Source of the DNA: JACPDH01 sp051305935
GTDB taxonomy: Bacteria; Acidobacteriota; Thermoanaerobaculia; Gp7-AA8
DNA length: 47,414 nt
Assembly: GCA_051305935.1 (NCBI GenBank)
Contig: JBPPMG010000239.1
Location: 1-47,414, forward strand
Direction: 5' to 3'
The notes under the pieces are model-generated. The model made no database searches, was not told the origin of the DNA, and was given only the letters and a program-made list of their open reading frames with translations. Below, piece by piece: positions 7,229 through 15,353 of this stretch (position 1 is its first letter; each line of letters begins with the position of its first letter). The translations under genes were made by a program, and so were the position numbers.

Positions 7229-8683
7229 CTACTTCTTCACCTGAGCCATCAGCTTCTGGTTCAGTTCCTTGATGCGTTCCTGCATCTGGTTGATCTTCTG
7301 CTGCGCCTCGGCGCGGAGGCGCTCGTTCTCGGCGCGCAACTTCGCGATCTCCTGGTCCTTCTCGGCGCCGCCACCGCCGCTCTCCTGCGCCTGCTGGACC
7401 TTCCACTCGATGTCGTGCTTGAGATTCTCGATCTCCTGGTCTTTCTCCATGATCCGTAGGCGGAACTTGTCTTCCTGTTCCTCATGGAGCTTCTTGATGT
7501 CCATGAGCTCCATGATCTGCGAGAAATCGGAGTAGCTCGGCACGTCTGCACCTCCCTGGCGCACGCGATCCTCGATCGCGGGGAACATCTTTCGCAGCTT
7601 GAGCGAGAGATCCTCGGGATCGCTCGACAGCTCCATGGCATTTCTGTACGTGATCTTCTGGTGGACCAGCAGCGCGAGCAGCGACTGGTTCATCGTCTGC
7701 ATCTTGTAGTAGCCGACCGAGTTCTCCATCTCTTCGAGGATTTCCTTCGTGTTCCCTTCCTCGATGAGCTTGGCGATCTTCGGCGAGTTCTTGAGGATCT
7801 CCACGACCGCGGTCAGCCTTCCCTCGATCGTCTTGACGAGCTTGAGGGAGATGATGCCGCGCAGCACCAGCGAGAGCTGCGAGCGGATCTGCCTGTGCTG
7901 CTCCGAAGGGAACGCGTCGATCAGGCGGTCGACCGTCTGCGCCGCGTTGTTCGTGTGGAGCGTCGAGAAGACGAGATGCCCGGTCTCGGCGGCGGTGAGC
8001 ACCGTCTGCATCGTCTCGCGGTCCCGCATCTCGCCGACCATCACGACGTCGGGATCCTGACGCATCGCGTTCTTGAGCGCTTCGGCGAAGCTCGGAGTGT
8101 CGGTCCCCACCTCGCGCTGCGAGATCGCCGCCACCCGGTCGGTGAAGAGGAACTCGATCGGGTCCTCGACCGTGACGATGTGCAGCGGCTCGTGTGCCGC
8201 GATCTCGAAGATCATCGCGGCGAGCGTCGTCGACTTCCCCGAGCCGGTCGGGCCGGTGACGAGCACGAGCCCGTCGGGCTGCGTCGAGAGGTCGCGAACC
8301 GCGTTCGGCAGCTCGAGATCGTCGAGGCCGATGATCTGGATCGGGATACGGCGGAAGACGCCGGCCACCGTGCCGCGCTGCTTGTAGATGTTGCCGCGGA
8401 AACGTGCGACGCCGGGAACCCCGTAGCCGAGGTCGAGCGCCTGGTGGATCTCGAACTTCTCCTTCTGCGCCTGGTTGAGCAGCGGAAGAAGCATCCTCTC
8501 GAGATCGGCCGGCTTGAGTGGGTCCGCCTTCACCGGGACGAGCTTCCCTCCGATGCGCAGCAACGGCGGTCTCATCGGCTTGAGATGGAGGTCTGACGCC
8601 TTCTGCTGCTCCATGAAGATCAGCAGGTCGTTGAGCGTCAGTTGCGCGGCCGGCGCGGTGCCGGACTGGCTCGTATCGGTCAA
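7229..8683 (-). CDS. pilT: PilT-family type IV pilus retraction ATPase with coiled-coil tail
   Basis: 484 aa from a TTG start at 8683, which has GGAG seven bases upstream. The N-terminal PAS-like domain (DLLIFMEQQKASDLHLKPMR) is followed by the secretion ATPase core: Walker A GPTGSGKSTT (144-153), Asp box around TVEDPIEF, Walker B DPDVVMVGEMRD (210-221) and the His box TGHLVFSTLHTN. PilT hexamers depolymerise the pilus for twitching. Usual PilT proteins end soon after about 350-400 residues. Here an extra tail of about 90 residues is a heptad-rich coiled coil (KLHEEQEDKFRLRIMEKDQE through KINQMQERIKELNQKLMAQ). This may bind a partner such as the adjacent CheY-like receiver (inference). No other pilus genes are in view. 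Confidence 0.95.
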   Translation of the reverse strand: MTDTSQSGTAPAAQLTLNDLLIFMEQQKASDLHLKPMRPPLLRIGGKLVPVKADPLKPADLERMLLPLLNQAQKEKFEIHQALDLGYGVPGVARFRGNIYKQRGTVAGVFRRIPIQIIGLDDLELPNAVRDLSTQPDGLVLVTGPTGSGKSTTLAAMIFEIAAHEPLHIVTVEDPIEFLFTDRVAAISQREVGTDTPSFAEALKNAMRQDPDVVMVGEMRDRETMQTVLTAAETGHLVFSTLHTNNAAQTVDRLIDAFPSEQHRQIRSQLSLVLRGIISLKLVKTIEGRLTAVVEILKNSPKIAKLIEEGNTKEILEEMENSVGYYKMQTMNQSLLALLVHQKITYRNAMELSSDPEDLSLKLRKMFPAIEDRVRQGGADVPSYSDFSQIMELMDIKKLHEEQEDKFRLRIMEKDQEIENLKHDIEWKVQQAQESGGGGAEKDQEIAKLRAENERLRAEAQQKINQMQERIKELNQKLMAQVKK

Positions 8684-8759
8684 GTTCGTCTCCAGCGCTA
8701 CAGGGGGGGCGGCAAAGCCCCTTCATATGTTGCACGTCGGCGAAACGCGATGCAAGGAG

Positions 8760-9137
8760 TCACTTGCGCATGACCGAGTCGAGGATCATCAGGAACGCCT
8801 CCTGCTGCTTCGGCTCGGTCTTGTTGATCACCGCGATCGCGTCGCCGATCTTGAAGCGCTCGTGGAGCTCGGCCGCGTCGTGCGAGGAGGTAACGATGAT
8901 CTTCTTCGCCGGGAGCCCCTTCTGGCGCGCGTACGAAACGAACTTCTGCCCGTCCATCCCCGGCATCTCGAGGTCGACGATGAGCAGGTCGATCGACTGG
9001 TCGATGTGCGGGAGGGCGTCGTAGGGGTGGTTGTAAGTCTCCACCCTCACGACCTCTCCGTAGCGCTCCAGGAGAGTGTTTTCCCAGAGGTCGCAGAACG
9101 CGCACGAATCGTCGACGATGACGACCCGCTTCGGCAT
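8760..9137 (-). CDS. Stand-alone CheY-like response regulator receiver
   Basis: 125 aa, a single receiver domain with no output domain. Key residues are visible: the acidic pair Asp9-Asp10 (VVIVDDS), phospho-acceptor Asp55 in IVDLEMPGMDG, Thr/Ser83-85 (IIVTSSH) and the conserved Lys106 (VINKTEP). It should be phosphorylated by a histidine kinase and act by protein binding. It lies between pilT and pyrC on the same strand, 76 nt from pilT and four from the pyrC stop. A role in controlling pilus retraction is plausible from context only. The start ATG at 9137 has no strong ribosome binding site and may rely on translation coupled to pyrC. Confidence 0.93.
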   Translation of the reverse strand: MPKRVVIVDDSCAFCDLWENTLLERYGEVVRVETYNHPYDALPHIDQSIDLLIVDLEMPGMDGQKFVSYARQKGLPAKKIIVTSSHDAAELHERFKIGDAIAVINKTEPKQQEAFLMILDSVMRK

Positions 9138-9141
9138 GGCG

Positions 9142-10479
9142 TCAGCGCCGCGCGGCGCGGGCCTTTCCGGCCTGCGGGCGCGACTTCCCTTCCGCCACTG
9201 GCGGCGTGCGGCCTTCGAATCGCACGACTCCCCCGACGACGGTCGCGACGATGCGCGTGCCGAGGGTCGTGCCGCGCCATGGCGAGTTGTGCGAGCGCGA
9301 ACGGAAGGACGAGAACTCGGTCGAGCCGTCGAGGTCGATCACCGCGACGTCACCCGCGCTGCCCGGCTTCAGCGTTCCGCCCGGGAGGTTGAAGAGCCGC
9401 GCCGGCCGCGTCGACATCAGATCGACGAGCTGCGCGAGCTTGATCGTCTTCGACTTGACGAGCACCTCGTGGCAGACGGCGAACGCGGTCTCGAGGCCGA
9501 TCACGCCGAACGGCGCCAGGTCGAACTCGACGCGCTTCTCGTCGGGATGGTGCGGCGCGTGGTCGGTGGCGATCACGTCGATCGTCCCGTCCTTGATCGC
9601 CTCCAGCAGCGCGCGCCGGTGCGCCTCCGAGCGGAGCGGGGGGTTCATCTTCAGGTTCGTGGAGAACGACTGGACCGCCTCGTCGGTGAGCGCGATGTGG
9701 TGCGGCGTCACCTCGCAGGTGACCGCGAGGCCGCGCGACTTCGCGCGGCGCACCGCGTCGATCGCGCCGACCGTCGAAACGTGCGCGACGTGCAGGCGGC
9801 TGCCCGTCAGCTCGACGAGGTGGATGTCGCGCGAGGTGAGAATCTCCTCGCCCGCGGCGGGAGCTCCCTTCATGCCGAGCAGCGTCGAGTAGTAGCCTTC
9901 GTGCATCACCGCGCCCTCGGCGAGGAACGCGTCCTCCTCGTGGGCGATCACCGGCGCGCCGAGCATCCGCGCGTACTCGAGCGCCGCGCGCATCAGCTTC
10001 GAGTTCGTCACCGGCCTGCCGTCGTCGCTGAAGGCGACACAGCCGGCGCCGCGGAGGTCCGCCATCTCGGCGAGCTCGAGGCCCGCGAGCCCCTTCGACA
10101 CCGCGCCGATCGGGTAGACGCGGCAGACACCGTTGCGCGCCGCCTCGGCGAGGATCATCTCGGTCACCGGGCGCTCGTCGTTAGGCGGCGTCGTGTTCGC
10201 CATGGCGCAGACCGACGTGTAGCCGCCCGCGACCGCAGCTTCGGTGCCGGTGCGGATCGTCTCCTTGTGCTCCTGCCCCGGCTCGCGCAGATGCGTGTGG
10301 AGGTCGACGAGCCCCGGGACGACGATGCAGCCGGTGGCGTCGATCGTCGCGACGCCTTTCGCCGCCTTCAGTCCGGGCCCGATCTTCGCGACGAGGCCGT
10401 CCTCGACGAGGACGTCGGCGGCGCGGTCGAGATTCTGTGATGGGTCGACGACCCGTCCGTTTGCGATCAGCAGATTCAT
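9142..10479 (-). CDS. pyrC: Dihydroorotase (class I)
   Basis: 445 aa. It catalyses cyclisation of carbamoyl-aspartate to dihydroorotate, the third step of pyrimidine synthesis. The amidohydrolase metal site is intact: VDLHTHLREPG (His61, His63), later VIAHEED, LHVAHVST and the terminal ATDHAPH Asp. Gly-Leu-Thr-rich substrate loops such as MANTTPPNDERP are typical of the family. The frame is open far upstream through pyrB in another reading, but MNLLIANGRVVDPS at 10479 is the usual start. It lies 11 nt after the pyrB stop in a pyrR-pyrB-pyrC operon, as often found when PyrC must work next to PyrB. Confidence 0.97.
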   Translation of the reverse strand: MNLLIANGRVVDPSQNLDRAADVLVEDGLVAKIGPGLKAAKGVATIDATGCIVVPGLVDLHTHLREPGQEHKETIRTGTEAAVAGGYTSVCAMANTTPPNDERPVTEMILAEAARNGVCRVYPIGAVSKGLAGLELAEMADLRGAGCVAFSDDGRPVTNSKLMRAALEYARMLGAPVIAHEEDAFLAEGAVMHEGYYSTLLGMKGAPAAGEEILTSRDIHLVELTGSRLHVAHVSTVGAIDAVRRAKSRGLAVTCEVTPHHIALTDEAVQSFSTNLKMNPPLRSEAHRRALLEAIKDGTIDVIATDHAPHHPDEKRVEFDLAPFGVIGLETAFAVCHEVLVKSKTIKLAQLVDLMSTRPARLFNLPGGTLKPGSAGDVAVIDLDGSTEFSSFRSRSHNSPWRGTTLGTRIVATVVGGVVRFEGRTPPVAEGKSRPQAGKARAARR

Positions 10480-10490
10480 CGGTTGCGCCC

Positions 10491-11438
10491 TCACGACTCC
10501 TGCAGGTGTCCGCCCGCGAGCAGATAGAGAACCGCCATGCGCACGGCGACGCCGTTCGTCACCTGCTCGAGGATTACCGAGCACGGCCCGTCGGCGACGT
10601 CGGACGAGATCTCGACGCCGCGGTTCATCGGGCCGGGATGCATGACGATCGCGCCGTCGTTCGCACGGCGCAGCCGCTCGGGGGTGAGCCCGAACGTGTT
10701 GAAATACTCGCGAAGCGAGGGAAAGGTGGTCTTGCTCTGCCGCTCGAGCTGGATGCGCAACATCATCACGACGTCGGCGCCTTCGAGCGCCTCGTCGAGC
10801 GAGTGGACGACGCGGACGCCCATCTTTTCGATCTCCGCCGGCATCAGCGTCGGCGGAGCGGCGAGCGTGACGTTCGCCTTCATCTTCGTCAGCAGGTGGA
10901 TGTTCGAACGTACGACGCGCGAGTGCGCGATGTCGCCGATGATCGAGACGTTCACGCCGGCGAGACGGCCGAACCGCTCGCGGATCGTGAACGCATCGAG
11001 CAGCGCCTGCGTCGGATGCTCGTGCGCCCCGTCTCCGGCGTTGATGATCGACGCGGGGAGAAGCTCGGCCAGCATCTTCGGCGAGCCGGGATGCTTGTGC
11101 CGGATGACGATCATGTCGGGCTGCATCGCCATCAGGTTCTGCGCCGTGTCGACGAGCGTCTCGCCCTTCTCGACCGACGAGCCGGAGGCGGAGAAGCTGA
11201 GCGTGTCGGCGGAGAGACGCTTCTCGGCAATCTCGAACGACACGCGGGTGCGCGTCGATGCTTCCATGAAGAGATTGATGACGAGCTGGCCGCGGAGGGT
11301 CGGTACCTTCTTGATCGGGCGCTCGCTGACCTCGCGAAAGCCTTCCGCAGTGTCGAGGATCAGGGAGATCTCTTCCGGGGCGAGAGGCTCGATGCCGAGC
11401 AGGTCCTTCGAGCGTAGAGCGGTGGCCTGCGATCTCAT
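10491..11438 (-). CDS. pyrB: Aspartate carbamoyltransferase catalytic chain
   Basis: 315 aa, the normal length. It joins carbamoyl phosphate to aspartate. The carbamoyl phosphate loop FMEASTRTRVSFE (STRT at 61-64), the SASGSSVEKGE loop with the invading Ser/Lys, and GDGAHEHPTQALLDAF are all present. The late VMMLRIQLERQ and MHPGPMNRGVEI segments bind aspartate. No regulatory chain gene (pyrI) is nearby, so this is likely the unregulated or PyrC-associated type. Its start is seven bases after the pyrR stop, indicating co-transcription from the promoter upstream of pyrR. Confidence 0.97.
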   Translation of the reverse strand: MRSQATALRSKDLLGIEPLAPEEISLILDTAEGFREVSERPIKKVPTLRGQLVINLFMEASTRTRVSFEIAEKRLSADTLSFSASGSSVEKGETLVDTAQNLMAMQPDMIVIRHKHPGSPKMLAELLPASIINAGDGAHEHPTQALLDAFTIRERFGRLAGVNVSIIGDIAHSRVVRSNIHLLTKMKANVTLAAPPTLMPAEIEKMGVRVVHSLDEALEGADVVMMLRIQLERQSKTTFPSLREYFNTFGLTPERLRRANDGAIVMHPGPMNRGVEISSDVADGPCSVILEQVTNGVAVRMAVLYLLAGGHLQES

Positions 11439-11444
11439 GGGCGA

Positions 11445-11981
11445 TTACTTCTCCATCAGCAGTACTTCGTCTTCGCCGTCGGTTTCCTGGAGCTTGACCT
11501 TGATCACCTCGGTGCGATCGGTCGGAACCATCTGGCCGGTGTAGTCGGCGTGGATCGGAAGCTCGCGATGCCCGCGGTCGATCAGCGCGGCGAGCTGGAC
11601 GGCGCGCGGACGGCCGTAGTCGATCAGAGCGTCGAGCGCCGCGCGAACCGTGCGGCCGGTGTAGAGGACGTCGTCGACCAGGACGACGACCTTGTCGTCG
11701 ATCGAGCAGGGGAAATGGCTCGGCTTCACCAGCGGCTGCGGGGCGACGGTCGTGAGGTCGTCGCGATAGAGCGTGATGTCGAGGATACCGAGCGGCACGT
11801 CGACCCCCTCGGTTTCCTTGATGTGCTGCACGATCCGCTCGGCGATGGGAACGCCGCGGCTCCGAATTCCGGTGATGACGATGTTCTCGGTTCCCTTGTT
11901 CCGCTCTACGATCTCGACCGACAGCCGGTGGATCGTACGCTTGAGCCGCGCCCCGTCGAGGAGTCGCTTCTTCATCTTCAT
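11445..11981 (-). CDS. pyrR: PyrR, pyrimidine operon regulator / uracil phosphoribosyltransferase
   Basis: 178 aa, usual length. The type I PRTase fold is shown by VVVLVDDVLYTGRT (98-111), the PRPP-binding loop, and by GIRSRGVPIAER and DITLYRDDL segments specific to PyrR. In other bacteria PyrR binds pyr mRNA with UMP and switches attenuation or translation; many also have uracil phosphoribosyltransferase activity. It is the first gene of pyrR-pyrB-pyrC. The short leader of about 40 nt between the likely transcription start and ATG has no obvious attenuator pair, so any control here might be translational (inference). The start at 11981 has GGAG about ten bases upstream. Confidence 0.97.
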   Translation of the reverse strand: MKMKKRLLDGARLKRTIHRLSVEIVERNKGTENIVITGIRSRGVPIAERIVQHIKETEGVDVPLGILDITLYRDDLTTVAPQPLVKPSHFPCSIDDKVVVLVDDVLYTGRTVRAALDALIDYGRPRAVQLAALIDRGHRELPIHADYTGQMVPTDRTEVIKVKLQETDGEDEVLLMEK

Positions 11982-12029
11982 GATTGTGGTCTCCGGATGG
12001 TGATCGGGCGGGATCGCACGACGGCCGCG

Positions 12030-12057
12030 AGAATAGCAGATGAGGTACCACAGTCAA
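12030..12057 (-). promoter_or_regulatory. Sigma-70-type promoter of pyrRBC
   Basis: On the minus strand TTGACT (12057-12052), a 16-nt spacer, then TATTCT (12035-12030). The likely transcription start near 12022 gives a leader of about 40 nt before pyrR. Confidence 0.7.
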
Positions 12058-12341
12058 CAGAGCCCCCGCGCCCGTCCGTGGCGGACTCAGGAGACGGCGC
12101 CCTCCGACGCGCGGCGGGGCTTCCGACCACTCACGCTGAACGGTGATTCACGTCACAGTCGATTCGGATTTCCGCATCGAGGATAGCTCGATCAAGTCGT
12201 TGATTCCCGGCTACTTATGGGATAACAGCATATTTTACCGAATTGGTGCTCGATTTTTCCGAATGAGCCAGCAAGCCCTTTAAAACCAATTGGTTGGCGT
12301 GGAAATATTCCATTAACAAGCGATTCGACACTAACTTTTGA
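12058..12341. promoter_or_regulatory. AT-richer divergent intergenic region with a 12-nt palindrome
   Basis: No gene is visible. The right half is clearly AT-rich for this genome. AACCAATTGGTT at 12284-12295 is a perfect palindrome 46 nt before the -35 box of the M23 gene; a related half-site (GAATTGGT) is at 12239-12246. This could be an operator for the peptidase gene, but no regulator is implicated. Confidence 0.35.
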
Positions 12342-12369
12342 TTGACAGCATCAGGTCGACACATAGAAT
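12342..12369 (+). promoter_or_regulatory. Sigma-70-type promoter of the M23 peptidase gene
   Basis: TTGACA (12342-12347), 16-nt spacer, TAGAAT (12364-12369). This is the closest match to the consensus in the window. The start codon follows 37 nt later. Confidence 0.75.
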
Positions 12370-12406
12370 AGCGCGGTCCTGAGCGGAGTTTCCGGGGACT
12401 CAACTG

Positions 12407-13282
12407 ATGAAGTCAAAATACGCCACAGTCATCTTCGTCCCGCACGCAAGGGCGAAATTCAGGAAGCTGGTCGTCTCGCACGGCTTCCTCTGGGGCGCCA
12501 CGGGATTCGCCGCCATCTCCCTTTTCCTTTCGACGTTCTTCGCTTTCCAGTACTTCACCTCGATTTCACACTCGCGCGAGCTCTCGCGGCTCAAGTCTGA
12601 GAACCGCGATCTCCAGGTTGCGAACGAGGACTTCAGCAAGTCGGTCGACACGCTTCGCTCGCAGTTGAAGTCGGTCGAGGAGAAGACGCGGAAGCTCGCG
12701 ATCATCGCGGGCGTCAACGCGATCGACGAGGGAAGCACCGGCGGCGTCGGCGGTCTTCGCGACTCGTCCGCTCCCGGCACGGCCTACAGCGACGAGATCG
12801 ACACGATGCGCTTCCGGTCGCGCCGTCTCGCGAGCGAGCTTTCGCTGCTCGAGGACAAGTTCACCGAACGCTCGCAGATGCTCTCGTCGACCCCTTCGAT
12901 CGCCCCGGTCCACGGAGTCCTGACCGACGGCTTCGGCGGCCGCTCCGATCCATTCACCGGCGAGAAGGGACTGCACACCGCGGTCGACATCTCGTCGGCG
13001 CCCGGCCAGCCCGTTCGCGCGCCGGCCGACGGCATCGTCATCAAAGCCGAATGGGCCAACGGCTACGGCAACGTCGTCTTCATCTCCCACGGCTTCGGCT
13101 ACTCGACGCGCTATGGCCACCTCGCGAACTTCGCGGTCAAGGCGGGTCAGAAGGTGAAGCGCGGCGACGTGATCGGCGAAGTCGGCAGCACCGGCCGCTC
13201 TACCGGCCCGCACCTCCACTACGAGGTTCGCCTCAACGACCAGCCGGTCAACCCCCTCGCCTACATCCTCAACGCGTACTAA
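12407..13282 (+). CDS. Membrane-anchored M23 (LytM) peptidase
   Basis: 291 aa. A short cytoplasmic N-terminus precedes one TM helix (about 28-50), then a periplasmic coiled coil (55-98, SRELSRLKSENRDLQVANED) and a second helical segment (130-160). The C-terminal LytM domain (170-285) keeps all zinc ligands: His190 and Asp194 in HTAVD, and His269-x-His271 in GPHLHYE, plus YGHL His238. An active endopeptidase cleaving peptidoglycan cross-links is therefore expected, unlike the degenerate EnvC/NlpD activators. The N-terminal sequence VIFVPHARAKFRKL is common in M23 proteins linked to cell shape (bactofilin-associated) genes, but no bactofilin is adjacent. It has its own promoter and terminator, so it is a single-gene unit. 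Confidence 0.93.
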   Translation: MKSKYATVIFVPHARAKFRKLVVSHGFLWGATGFAAISLFLSTFFAFQYFTSISHSRELSRLKSENRDLQVANEDFSKSVDTLRSQLKSVEEKTRKLAIIAGVNAIDEGSTGGVGGLRDSSAPGTAYSDEIDTMRFRSRRLASELSLLEDKFTERSQMLSSTPSIAPVHGVLTDGFGGRSDPFTGEKGLHTAVDISSAPGQPVRAPADGIVIKAEWANGYGNVVFISHGFGYSTRYGHLANFAVKAGQKVKRGDVIGEVGSTGRSTGPHLHYEVRLNDQPVNPLAYILNAY

Positions 13283-13291
13283 GATTTTTCG

Positions 13292-13320
13292 AGGCCCCGT
13301 GACGAGACGTCCCGGGGCCT
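13292..13320 (+). terminator. Hairpin after the M23 gene
   Basis: AGGCCCCG (13292-13299) pairs with CGGGGCCT (13313-13320), an 8-bp stem with a 13-nt loop, nine bases after the stop codon. The following run is only weakly T-rich (TCGTGT), so termination may be imperfect. Confidence 0.6.
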
Positions 13321-13458
13321 TCGTGTATCTGGGCGTTCTCGTGAAGCGTGCGCAGCTCAGACACGCGGGACCTGCCCTCGATCAAAGTCAGTACTCTTCC
13401 GCGAGCACCCACCTTGCCGAATCACAATTGCACGCGGGCCTGCCTCCCCCAAAGCGAA

Positions 13459-13490
13459 CGGCCCCTCCCCGCTCGCGCGGAAAGGGGCCG
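13459..13490 (-). terminator. Terminator hairpin for the trxB operon
   Basis: CGGCCCCT (13459-13466) and AGGGGCCG (13483-13490) form an 8-bp stem about 20 nt past the stop of the 602-aa gene on the minus strand, followed there by TTCGCTTT. Confidence 0.65.
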
Positions 13491-13511
13491 GGAAGCTTCA
13501 CCGCAGAAGAA

Positions 13512-15320
13512 CTAGAACAGCCGGTTGCCCACCATTCCCGACTCATCCGACTCGTTCGCCAGCAGCCAGCCGACGACTTCGCCGGGGATGAATTCGTCGG
13601 GCATGTAGCTCGGGCGGTCGAATGCGGCCGATCCGCCGGTGGCGATGTCGGCTTTCGACGCGACGAGGCGCGCGATCCGCTCGGTCCAGACGACGAAGTT
13701 CGCCGGCCGCAGGTCGACCCAGCCCTGGAAGGCATACTTCTCGATCGCGGCCGCGTCGAGATCGTTAGGCTTGCCGTCGGGGCGCGGAACCGGGATGTTG
13801 AGCCGCGGGCCGCGGGTGATCTTCGCGCCACCGTTCGATGCGCGAAGCAGCGGGATGCCGATCGTCGTGACGAGGCTCGTCACCTTCGGGTTCGCGGCGA
13901 GGTGCTTCTCGACAGCCGTGCAGATCTCTTCCGCCGAACGCTTCGCGAGCTCGACTGCGGAAGCCGTCCCCATCGCCGCGCGGATCAGGTAGGCCTCGAA
14001 GAGGAGTTTCGAGAGCCGGGGAGGGCCGAGGTGGCCGATCGCGACGGAGGGGAGGAAATCCTTCTCGGCCGAAAGCGCTTCCTCGAGTGCCGCAAGCTGA
14101 CGGCACGCGTGGTCGCGCAGCACGCCGGCGCGGTAACTCGGCTCGGTGATCGCGCCGTCGATCGCCGCGATCACGTCGCGTCCGGTCGAGGCCCCGAGGA
14201 TCTCGAGGATCACCGTGCGCGCAACTTCTTCCGGCGTCACGTACTCCATCTGGCGCGGATAGGTGATCGCGTGGAACTCGCCGATGCAGAAGAAGCCGTT
14301 CTCGCCCGTGTCGGCGCCGACGATGGTCACCGGCACGTCGCGCTTCTCGAATCGGGAGTAGCCCGCGAAGTCGGCGCGCGGCTGCAGCGTTGAGCCGAGC
14401 GCCTCCTCCTTCGATTCGACGAGGAAGCCCGGCTCGCGCGCGCCCGTCGGGCCCGCGAGCTTCACGTGGCTCGAGCGGAGCCGCCGGAACCCGATCATCG
14501 CGCCCGGCTTGACCTCCTTGATCAGCGTTCCCATGTTCTCGCTCCCCTCCTGCGCCAGGCCCGGCGTGCGGGCGAGCAGGAAGAGCAGTCCCGTGTGCGC
14601 GAAGCCGATCGCCGACTTCGAGATCAGCGTCGCGCTCGGCTTGTCCTCGCTGTGCGTGTAGGGGATGTTGAGCCCCATGCCCCCGGTTCCCGTTGTCCCG
14701 ACCTTCACGTAGATCCGGACGCCGGTGTCCTTGAGCGAGTTGTGCAGGTAGAGGATGTGGCGCGTGATCTGCGGCACTCCCTGCGCGATCATCAGCTCGC
14801 GAACGCCTAGGATGAACTTCTCGAGCTCCGCCTCGCCGAGCGAGCGCTCGCTCTCGAGCTTGTCGAGCATCACCTTCACGCGGCGCGAGGTCGTGTAGAC
14901 GTCCTGGTAGCTGATCGCAGTCGCCGTGTTGATGCAGTCGACGACCACGTCGGGCTTGTAGGTGTCGACCAGCTTGAAGAGCATCGACCCTTTGTACGCG
15001 TCCGGGTTAGGCGAGAAGATGTCGTCGAAGAGCTCGTCGAAGAGCTTCCGCTCGGCGACGAGGCGGCTTCTCGTGTGCCCCTGGAGCGACGCCGGAATGA
15101 AGATGTCGCCCGGCTCCGCCGTGAACTTCGTCTTCCAGCCGAGCCGCCCCGCTTCCGCGCGAAGCTCGGCTACCGCTTCGTCGACCTCTCCCGCGGTCAG
15201 CGCGGAGATGATGATCTCGTCCGGCTGGAGCTCGCGAACCGCTTCGCGCGCGACCTCCACGCCTACCATGCCGCCGCCGCCAAGAATGAGCACCCGCTCA
15301 GCCGCTCTGTGACGCGTCAC
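13512..15320 (-). CDS. Large Rossmann-fold NAD(P)-binding protein, unknown function
   Basis: 602 aa from a GTG at 15320, supported by AGGAGG five bases upstream. The N-terminus is a clear dinucleotide-binding beta-alpha-beta unit, RVLILGGGGMVGVEVAREAV, followed by acidic and alternating strand-helix segments (KPDVVVDCINTATAISYQD at about 124-142). This looks like an extended SDR or saccharopine-reductase-like module. The later glycine-rich KVGTTGTGGMGLNIPYTHSE looks like a substrate or second nucleotide site. The C-terminal half (from about 380) is helical and has no motif I know. I cannot name the reaction. It follows trxB by 33 nt, so a redox or NADPH-linked metabolic role is plausible but unproven. 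Confidence 0.85.
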   Translation of the reverse strand: MTRHRAAERVLILGGGGMVGVEVAREAVRELQPDEIIISALTAGEVDEAVAELRAEAGRLGWKTKFTAEPGDIFIPASLQGHTRSRLVAERKLFDELFDDIFSPNPDAYKGSMLFKLVDTYKPDVVVDCINTATAISYQDVYTTSRRVKVMLDKLESERSLGEAELEKFILGVRELMIAQGVPQITRHILYLHNSLKDTGVRIYVKVGTTGTGGMGLNIPYTHSEDKPSATLISKSAIGFAHTGLLFLLARTPGLAQEGSENMGTLIKEVKPGAMIGFRRLRSSHVKLAGPTGAREPGFLVESKEEALGSTLQPRADFAGYSRFEKRDVPVTIVGADTGENGFFCIGEFHAITYPRQMEYVTPEEVARTVILEILGASTGRDVIAAIDGAITEPSYRAGVLRDHACRQLAALEEALSAEKDFLPSVAIGHLGPPRLSKLLFEAYLIRAAMGTASAVELAKRSAEEICTAVEKHLAANPKVTSLVTTIGIPLLRASNGGAKITRGPRLNIPVPRPDGKPNDLDAAAIEKYAFQGWVDLRPANFVVWTERIARLVASKADIATGGSAAFDRPSYMPDEFIPGEVVGWLLANESDESGMVGNRLF

Positions 15321-15353
15321 GAACTCCTCCTCTGTGGGGCCGGCCGGACCCGA

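Noticed and set aside
9076..10440. Plus-strand open frame opposite pyrC
   Set aside because: Antisense of a clear pyrC; no domain and composition typical of shadow frames.
11982..12029. PyrR-responsive attenuator in the pyrR leader
   Set aside because: The leader is only about 40 nt and I see neither the anti-antiterminator loop nor a terminator/antiterminator pair.
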